This document shows, one piece after another, positions 24,759 to 29,915 of a stretch of DNA of 29,915 nucleotides. The position numbers and the translations under genes were made by a program. The stretch comes from JAFMKE01 sp964655225 (GTDB taxonomy: Bacteria; Bacteroidota; Bacteroidia; Chitinophagales; UBA8649): NCBI GenBank assembly GCA_964655225.1, contig CAZZMB010000030.1, forward strand, positions 1 through 29,915, given 5' to 3'. Below the pieces are notes generated by a model. It was not told the origin of the DNA. It did not search any database and was given only the letters and a program-made list of their open reading frames with translations. Numbering within the stretch: the stretch's first letter is position 1; every line of letters starts with the position of its first letter.

Positions 24759-24866
24759 TTAGCTCTCTTCTACTGGGTTCAAGATAAGGGACTGAACTCC
24801 TGCATCCATACCCATACCAAGGCCAAAAGACTTTATACTATAATTTATTCTTAGTATTTTCACCAT
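24759..24866 (-). CDS. Candidate small protein, 35 aa, unknown
   Basis: A complete 35-codon frame runs from ATG 24864-24866 to TAA 24759-24761 on the minus strand, between sucD and the divergent fabG. The peptide opens MVKILRINYSIKSFGLGM and continues with MDAGVQSLILNPVEES; it has a basic N-terminal half, a glycine-methionine stretch and an acidic end, unlike random translation of AT-rich DNA. The stop is followed directly by a hairpin that works as a terminator in this direction too. A box resembling TAnnTTTG (TAGATTTTG) lies just before the ATG. No family recognised. It could also be a remnant of a longer protein, or chance. Confidence 0.4.
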   Translation of the reverse strand: MVKILRINYSIKSFGLGMGMDAGVQSLILNPVEES

Positions 24867-24880
24867 CTCAAAATCTACTT

Positions 24881-25627
24881 ATGAAGCTATTAGAAAACAA
24901 AACAGCACTGATTACAGGTGCATCAAGAGGAATTGGAAATGCTATTGCTAAGGTTTTTGCTCAGCACGGCTGTAATATTGCCTTCACTTATCGATCTTCA
25001 GTGGAAAAAGCAAATGCATTAGAAAAGGAGCTCAAAGATATGGGAGTTGAGGCTAAAGGGTACAAGTCTGATGCGGCATCCTTTGATGATGCTCAAGCGC
25101 TTTGTGAAAACGTGCTTGAAGACTTCAATGGTATCGATGTACTGGTCAACAACGCAGGTGTCACAAGAGATAATTTATTACTTCGACTGGGAGAAAAAGA
25201 CTGGGATGAAGTGATGGATAACAACCTAAAATCCATCTTTAATATTACTAAACCCGTTTCTTATCTGATGCTTAAGCAACGAAAAGGGAGTATCATTAAT
25301 CTTACCTCTATTGTTGGAATGAAAGGACAAGCGGGGCAATCTAATTATGCCGCATCAAAAGCGGGTATTATTGGGTTTACTAAATCCATAGCTGATGAAT
25401 TAGGTTCAAGAGCTATCAGAAGTAATGCTATCGCTCCAGGATTTATTGAAACAGATATGACTGAAGAATTGCCTGCGGACGTAAAAAAATCATACTTAAG
25501 TGGTATACCACAGAAAAGAATGGGAACTGCTGAAGAGGTAGCAAATGCTGCTTTATTCCTAGCATCCGATTTGTCAAGTTATGTCAATGGCCAAGTATTG
25601 AGTGTTTGTGGAGGTTTAAACCGCTAA
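24881..25627 (+). CDS. fabG: 3-oxoacyl-[acyl-carrier-protein] reductase
   Basis: This 248-aa SDR enzyme carries out the NADPH-dependent reduction of 3-oxoacyl-ACP in fatty-acid elongation. It shows TGASRGIG (12-19), NNAG (90-93), N-rich VMDNNLKSIF, catalytic S143, Y156 and K160 (TSIVGMKGQAGQSNYAASKAG) and the FabG-type end IAPGFIETDMTEELP and LSSYVNGQVLSVCGGL. Length and C-terminus match FabG closely, so it is preferred over other SDR functions. The stop overlaps the start of the next gene by one base (TAATG). The immediate upstream region carries a weak TATTTTCA at 24855-24862. Confidence 0.93.
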   Translation: MKLLENKTALITGASRGIGNAIAKVFAQHGCNIAFTYRSSVEKANALEKELKDMGVEAKGYKSDAASFDDAQALCENVLEDFNGIDVLVNNAGVTRDNLLLRLGEKDWDEVMDNNLKSIFNITKPVSYLMLKQRKGSIINLTSIVGMKGQAGQSNYAASKAGIIGFTKSIADELGSRAIRSNAIAPGFIETDMTEELPADVKKSYLSGIPQKRMGTAEEVANAALFLASDLSSYVNGQVLSVCGGLNR

Positions 25628-27714
25628 TGGAAATAATACTCTCTTATCCTTCTTGGTTTTTTTTGCTTTGTATTGCCCTAGGTGCTATTTATGCGGTTGC
25701 CCTATATTACCGAAGTACCCATTTCAATAGCGATCAACAACACATTTTATGGTACAAGAGAGTGCTCAGCCTCCTGCGTTTTTTGGTAGTAAGTATGCTG
25801 TCTTTTTTGTTGTTATCCCCCTTGATTAAAAGTAGATATATTGATAAAATTGACCCGGTAATTGTCTATGTTCACGATAATAGTGAATCCATTCTATTGG
25901 GATTGTCTTCCGATGATTCTGCTGCTTATTTGAGCAAGACGAATCAAATGTTAAGCACCATAAGTGAACAATATCAGATAGATTATTTCACTTTTGATGA
26001 TGGTATACAAGAAAACGATACGCTCAACTTTACGGGGAAAAGCAGCAATTTAAGCCATGCATTAAACCAAATAAATGGGCTCTACTATAATCAAAATGTG
26101 GGTGCAGTAATATTTGCCACAGATGGCATTTACAATCAAGGGAGCAATCCAAGCTACAATGACTTCAATTTTCCCTTGTACACAATCGCTCTGGGTGACA
26201 CCAATCAACAAACCGATGTGAAAGTTGTAGCGGTAAGGCACAACAAACTGGCCTACCTCGACGATGAAATTCAAATTGATATAGACCTGCAAGCCAACCA
26301 TTTAAAGGGAAAAAGCTATCAAATCACTTTAGGTAAAAATGCGCGCATTATAGATCGTAAAAAATTGCAAATAAAAAACGATTTTGATGAGCAAAGTACA
26401 AGTTTTACAGTTCAGGCAAATGCTATTGGTATACACAAATACAGGGTAAATCTGGAAAGTCTTGAAGGGGAAATAAGTGAGGCAAATAACTATTTAGAAT
26501 TTTATATTGAAGTGATCGATAACCGGCAACAAATTTTATTGATTGCCCGTGCTCCTCATCCCGATATTGCCGCAATCAAAAGTGTAGTGGAGGTCAATAA
26601 GAACTTTGAGATAGATATTCAATATGCAAATAAATTTCAGGCAGATATAGATGCTTACAGTTTAGTCATTATTCATCAGCTGCCAGCACAAAATCAAGGA
26701 GCTAAGCGTGTTTTTAATGCTGTGAAAAATTTAAAAATACCTGTTTGGCACATTACTGGAAGCTCAAGTGCTTACAAGCTACTAAACCAGGAGCAAACTC
26801 TTATTCAGCTTGACAATAACAAACAAAACACTAATGAATCGGTACCATACTTCAATACCAGTTTTAATAATTTTACACTTTCTGAATCGACTGTTAATCG
26901 CTTAAGAAAGTTTCCTCCCTTGGTATGTCCATTTGGAACTTATAATCTCGGCAGCAATACCACATCGGTTTTAAAACAAAAAATAGGTCGTGTAGAAACC
27001 GATTTTCCAATACTAGCTTTTCAAGACTACTTTGGTATCCGTTCAGCTATTTTTATCGGTGAAGGCTTGTGGCGTTGGAAGTTGCACGATTATTTAGAAA
27101 ATGGTTCTAGCGAGGCATTTAACGAAATTATCGAAAAAACAATTAATTATTTAGCGCTAAAAGGAGATCAAAGAAAATTTAGAGTGAATACCAACAAAAC
27201 AACATTTTTTGAAGGGGAAACAATACTTGTAGAAGCAGAATTATACAATGAAAATTACGAACTAATCAATGAGCCTGAAGCTAATCTAGCTGTAAAAAAT
27301 AAAGATGGAAAGAAATTTCCATTTGTTTTTAACAAGACCGCAAAAGCCTACCAATACGAAACAAATTCTCTGCCAATTGGAAATTATACCTACACAGCAA
27401 GGACAATTTTTAATGGCAAAGGGTTAGAAGCTTCTGGAGCTTTTAGTATTAAAGCGATACAATTAGAGGCCCTGCAAACAAAAGCTAATCATCGATTGCT
27501 GCGTAAACTATCCGAGCAAACTAATGGGGTCTTTTTTGATATGAGTGAGCTAGACGAAATCAGTATTCAAATAGATACCATGGCAAATGTAAAGCCTGTG
27601 TTGTATGAAAGCTATAAAACAAGGCCAATTATCAACTTGTATGGTTTATTCTTTATAATTATGACGCTTCTTGGTGTTGAATGGTTTGCACGTAAATGGC
27701 TGGGTGCCTATTAA
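25627..27714 (+). CDS. Membrane protein with VWA-like domain, unknown function
   Basis: With the start at ATG 25627, which overlaps the fabG stop, the protein has 695 residues; an upstream TTG at 25606 would extend into fabG. Two N-terminal membrane segments (about 10-27 and 49-66) are followed by a VWA-like domain with a MIDAS-type D84-N-S-E-S88 (VIVYVHDNSES) and GAVIFATDGIYNQG, then beta-rich repeats and a region (LLIARAPHPDIAAIKSVVE ... LVIIHQLPA) similar to the glutamine-amidotransferase-like fold in related proteins. A C-terminal membrane segment (NLYGLFFIIMTLLGVEWF) closes it. The large middle part should face the periplasm. It resembles Bacteroidota Bat-cluster-type membrane proteins in layout, but no bat or MoxR genes are adjacent. 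Confidence 0.75.
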   Translation: MEIILSYPSWFFLLCIALGAIYAVALYYRSTHFNSDQQHILWYKRVLSLLRFLVVSMLSFLLLSPLIKSRYIDKIDPVIVYVHDNSESILLGLSSDDSAAYLSKTNQMLSTISEQYQIDYFTFDDGIQENDTLNFTGKSSNLSHALNQINGLYYNQNVGAVIFATDGIYNQGSNPSYNDFNFPLYTIALGDTNQQTDVKVVAVRHNKLAYLDDEIQIDIDLQANHLKGKSYQITLGKNARIIDRKKLQIKNDFDEQSTSFTVQANAIGIHKYRVNLESLEGEISEANNYLEFYIEVIDNRQQILLIARAPHPDIAAIKSVVEVNKNFEIDIQYANKFQADIDAYSLVIIHQLPAQNQGAKRVFNAVKNLKIPVWHITGSSSAYKLLNQEQTLIQLDNNKQNTNESVPYFNTSFNNFTLSESTVNRLRKFPPLVCPFGTYNLGSNTTSVLKQKIGRVETDFPILAFQDYFGIRSAIFIGEGLWRWKLHDYLENGSSEAFNEIIEKTINYLALKGDQRKFRVNTNKTTFFEGETILVEAELYNENYELINEPEANLAVKNKDGKKFPFVFNKTAKAYQYETNSLPIGNYTYTARTIFNGKGLEASGAFSIKAIQLEALQTKANHRLLRKLSEQTNGVFFDMSELDEISIQIDTMANVKPVLYESYKTRPIINLYGLFFIIMTLLGVEWFARKWLGAY

Positions 27715-27724
27715 ATAAGTGATC

Positions 27725-28585
27725 ATGAATTGGTTTTTATTTCGACAACAAAAACAAATTGAGCTAAGTGAGCATTATGATGATGGAGAGGCAAAGCGCA
27801 TCCTTCAAATACTAGCAGAAGAGCTTCTGCCCCATTATTCACAATTTGATTTACGAAATCCTGCCTTCAATTTGAACAAGGAGGACTTAATTTTGTTAAA
27901 TAAAAGACTAGTGCGTTTATCAAAAGGTGAACCACTTCAATACGTTTTAGAAAAAGCATGGTTCTATAATATGGAGTTAAAAGTAAACGATACTGTTCTC
28001 ATCCCTCGGCCGGAAACGGAAGAGTTAGTCCATTGGATTATCCAAGATTGGAAAGAGGAGGAAGTAAGCGTATTGGATATCGGAACAGGTAGTGGTTGCA
28101 TACCTATGGCTATAGGAGATAATATTCCGCATGCAGAAATTCATGCCATAGATGTTTCCGAAGATGCCCTGCAGCTTGCTCAATTAATTAGTTGTGAGCA
28201 GCGGATCAATATCCAATTTCAACAAATCGATATCCTCGACCGAAATCAATGGTCAAAGTTGGGTTCATTTGATGTTATTGTATCTAACCCACCCTACATT
28301 CCAAACAGTGAAAAAGGAAAAATGAAAGCGCATGTATTGGATTATGAGCCTCATTTAGCTTTATTTGTTGAGGACCATGACCCCCTTATTTTCTATAAGG
28401 AAATCTGCAGCTTTGCTCACAAGCACCTGAAACCAAATGGAAGCATATATTTTGAGTGCAATGAGTTTAATGCAAAGGATGTGGTGACGCATCTAAAAAA
28501 CAATGGGTTTAAAAACACTCACCTCAAAAAGGATCTGCAAGGCAAAAACCGCATGATTAAAGCATCTTTTAATGGTCAAAAATAG
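27725..28585 (+). CDS. prmC: Peptide chain release factor N5-glutamine methyltransferase
   Basis: This 286-aa protein methylates the glutamine of the GGQ motif in release factors RF1 and RF2 using S-adenosylmethionine. Landmarks: GEPLQYVLEKAWFYNMEL, IPRPETEELVHWI (RPETE 95-99), SAM-binding LDIGTGSGCIPMAI (117-130) and the substrate-binding NPPYIP (188-193). The ATG at 27725 is preferred to a GTG at 27719, which would add two residues. It follows the VWA-like gene by 10 bp in the fabG - VWA - prmC unit. Confidence 0.94.
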   Translation: MNWFLFRQQKQIELSEHYDDGEAKRILQILAEELLPHYSQFDLRNPAFNLNKEDLILLNKRLVRLSKGEPLQYVLEKAWFYNMELKVNDTVLIPRPETEELVHWIIQDWKEEEVSVLDIGTGSGCIPMAIGDNIPHAEIHAIDVSEDALQLAQLISCEQRINIQFQQIDILDRNQWSKLGSFDVIVSNPPYIPNSEKGKMKAHVLDYEPHLALFVEDHDPLIFYKEICSFAHKHLKPNGSIYFECNEFNAKDVVTHLKNNGFKNTHLKKDLQGKNRMIKASFNGQK

Positions 28586-28629
28586 ACCAATTACCAGCTA
28601 AAGACTAGCGTAGCGTTATTTCATTTGAG

Positions 28630-28773
28630 TTATTTATTATCCTGTATCAGTGACCAATCTACCCAAGCCTCAACTTGATCAATAGAAGTTGGCCGTAGAA
28701 GAATTTCTCTGTTATTATTCAAGAGATATCTGGAAAGGCAATTAAAAACGATTCCTTTTTGATGTGATAACAT
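28630..28773 (-). CDS. Candidate small protein, 47 aa, or gene remnant
   Basis: A 47-codon frame runs from ATG 28771-28773 to TAA 28630-28632 on the minus strand, 18 bp after the stop of the surface-protein gene. The peptide starts MLSHQKGIVFNCLSRYLLNN and ends with TSIDQVEAWVDWSLIQDNK; the DQVEAWVDW stretch looks like an amphipathic helix from a real protein. No family recognised. It may be a genuine small downstream gene, the tail of a decayed gene, or chance. The rest of the 28586-28791 spacer shows nothing identifiable. Confidence 0.3.
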   Translation of the reverse strand: MLSHQKGIVFNCLSRYLLNNNREILLRPTSIDQVEAWVDWSLIQDNK

Positions 28774-28791
28774 TAATTTTTTTAAAAAATA

Positions 28792-29915
28792 TTAATATTG
28801 AATAGATAGGCTACCACTAAAGTATCCGTCAGTTCCAGCATTTGGCTCATAAAAAACTTTTAAAAAATTTGTAGATAAACCAACAGGTTTAACAATCATA
28901 TTTACTCTAGTTGATACACCACCGGTTGTATATTCATAATTATTTACTCCTGTTCCTGAATAACTTCCATATTGACCCCCGTTATTTACAAATTTATGCC
29001 CATTTACTTTAGCCGTAATAGCATTATTATTATCATCTAAAATTTTAAGTACAGCATTCAATGGATTATTCAAACCAAACTGACCAGATTTTGAGCTCGT
29101 AGCAGTTATAAAAAGGTCTTTTGCACTGTTAAAGGGGATAAATAAAGTATCGACAATCCAGTTTGGATTATTAACTGGATTGTAAGAAGCACCGACTGAA
29201 TATGTCTGAATACTATCATTATTATTTGATTCATGAGTGACTGTTGAATTATTTGAACTACCGTTTCCTGCTCCTATACAGCCAGCAAAGTATCCCTCAT
29301 CCACCAAATAGCCATAGAGTATATAGGTATTTAGATCGTATAACCTACTCCCTGATTTAAAACTCACATACCAATCATTGTTTGTGTTAATGTTGTATAA
29401 AATATTATCTATCTCAAAACTTCCATCCCAAGAACTGGCCTTAAGCAAAATCAATTCCTTTCCAGTTGGAACTAAAAAATCATCTGAGCCATAAAATGAG
29501 ACTATTTCAATATGAGAAGAAGACGGAACTAACCAACCATGAAAACTAACATCAACCGTGGTTCCTATTATGTCGTCTCGATAAAGGGCCCCAGACGGTA
29601 TAATTAACGGATTTAAAGAGCCAAAAGTTATACCTTGAGTAATGAAATCATTACCGTTTATAGAGAATCCATCTGGAAAACCTGATACTCCAAAACCAAG
29701 TACATAAAGATTATAACCATCAGGAACTAAATATCCACTTTCAGATGACAGAATGGTATGATGAATGTAATTACCGAGCCCTTCAGGAAATCTAGGATCA
29801 CATCCAACTCCCATTCCGCCCCCAACATTAGCAATAAAACTTGAATCTAAACTGATAATATTAGCTAATGAGTCGTAATCTACTACTGCATCTATTCCGT
29901 CAATACCATCTATTC
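28792..29915 (-). CDS. Repeat-bearing surface protein (partial, N-terminus beyond window)
   Basis: The frame is open from the stop at 28792 to the window edge (374 complete codons visible), so the true start lies outside; the ATG at 29814 is internal. The visible part opens with IDGIDGIDAVVDYDSLANII, a collagen-like three-residue periodicity followed by the DYDSLANIISLDSSF segment common in large secreted Bacteroidota proteins. Then come beta-rich modules with recurring VP-x-G-x2-L motifs (YLVPDGYNLYVLGF, FLVPTGKELILL, LIIPSGALY). The C-terminus (TNFLKVFYEPNAGTDGYFSG, then SLSIQY) is not a type A or type B T9SS domain. It is probably extracellular, possibly fibre- or appendage-like; the function is unknown. 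Confidence 0.7.
   Translation of the reverse strand, partial: IDGIDGIDAVVDYDSLANIISLDSSFIANVGGGMGVGCDPRFPEGLGNYIHHTILSSESGYLVPDGYNLYVLGFGVSGFPDGFSINGNDFITQGITFGSLNPLIIPSGALYRDDIIGTTVDVSFHGWLVPSSSHIEIVSFYGSDDFLVPTGKELILLKASSWDGSFEIDNILYNINTNNDWYVSFKSGSRLYDLNTYILYGYLVDEGYFAGCIGAGNGSSNNSTVTHESNNNDSIQTYSVGASYNPVNNPNWIVDTLFIPFNSAKDLFITATSSKSGQFGLNNPLNAVLKILDDNNNAITAKVNGHKFVNNGGQYGSYSGTGVNNYEYTTGGVSTRVNMIVKPVGLSTNFLKVFYEPNAGTDGYFSGSLSIQY

Overview
The window is AT-rich chromosomal DNA of a member of the Bacteroidota, probably a free-living or marine lineage near Flavobacteriales or Saprospirales. The evidence is the set of type IX secretion (T9SS) sorting domains (type A on the proteins at 2878-5301 and 7346-7810, a gliding-motility type B domain at 16682-19372), GC-D-x-A-x-N-Y / DDGTC surface repeats, a lipoprotein with a Bacteroidota-style surface-export motif, several TAnnTTTG-type -7 promoter boxes, and a typical housekeeping set (metK, lpxB, surE, sucD, fabG, prmC, aroE). 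I see no rRNA, tRNA, CRISPR array, insertion sequence or prophage.

Layout. 1-63: last 20 codons of an unidentified plus-strand gene. 60-2762 (minus): a three-gene unit of an HdrC/NarI-like membrane iron-sulfur protein, an HdrB-like CCG-domain protein and a small conserved protein often mislabelled 'ABC transporter ATPase'. 2878-5801 (plus): a secreted subtilisin-like protease overlapping a PyrR-like phosphoribosyltransferase by 4 bp. 5923-7122 (plus): a predicted surface lipoprotein esterase. 7346-11067 (minus): a small T9SS cargo protein, then aroE, a DUF368/PopT undecaprenyl-phosphate transporter and a TPR protein, with the last three tightly packed. 11152-12438 (plus): an outer-membrane beta-barrel protein, separated from metK (minus) by a strong bidirectional terminator. 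13838-16585 (minus): surE - 96-aa membrane protein - lpxB - FAH-family enzyme, with overlapping or nearly touching ends. 16682-19372 (minus): a large Ig-like adhesin-type T9SS protein with its own terminator. 19454-21542 (minus): a six-TM potassium channel, an S4-domain RNA-binding protein and a short-chain dehydrogenase. 21541-23649 (plus): a GH31 glycosidase whose start codon overlaps that of the channel on the other strand. 23839-24708: sucD. 24881-28585 (plus): fabG, a VWA-like membrane protein and prmC. 28792-29915 (minus): a partial repeat-bearing surface protein running off the window.

The most interesting points are these. The GH31 enzyme keeps, at consistent offsets, the residues that E. 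coli YihQ uses to bind the sulfonate of sulfoquinovose, so it is a candidate exported sulfoquinovosidase. The channel and glycosidase genes start on opposite strands within one CATG tetranucleotide. An unannotated 35-codon minus-strand reading frame (24759-24866) ends directly at a bidirectional terminator. An uncharacterised 96-aa membrane protein is translationally locked between surE and lpxB. No multi-gene system clearly outside known families was found; most of the window is core genome plus lineage-typical secreted proteins.
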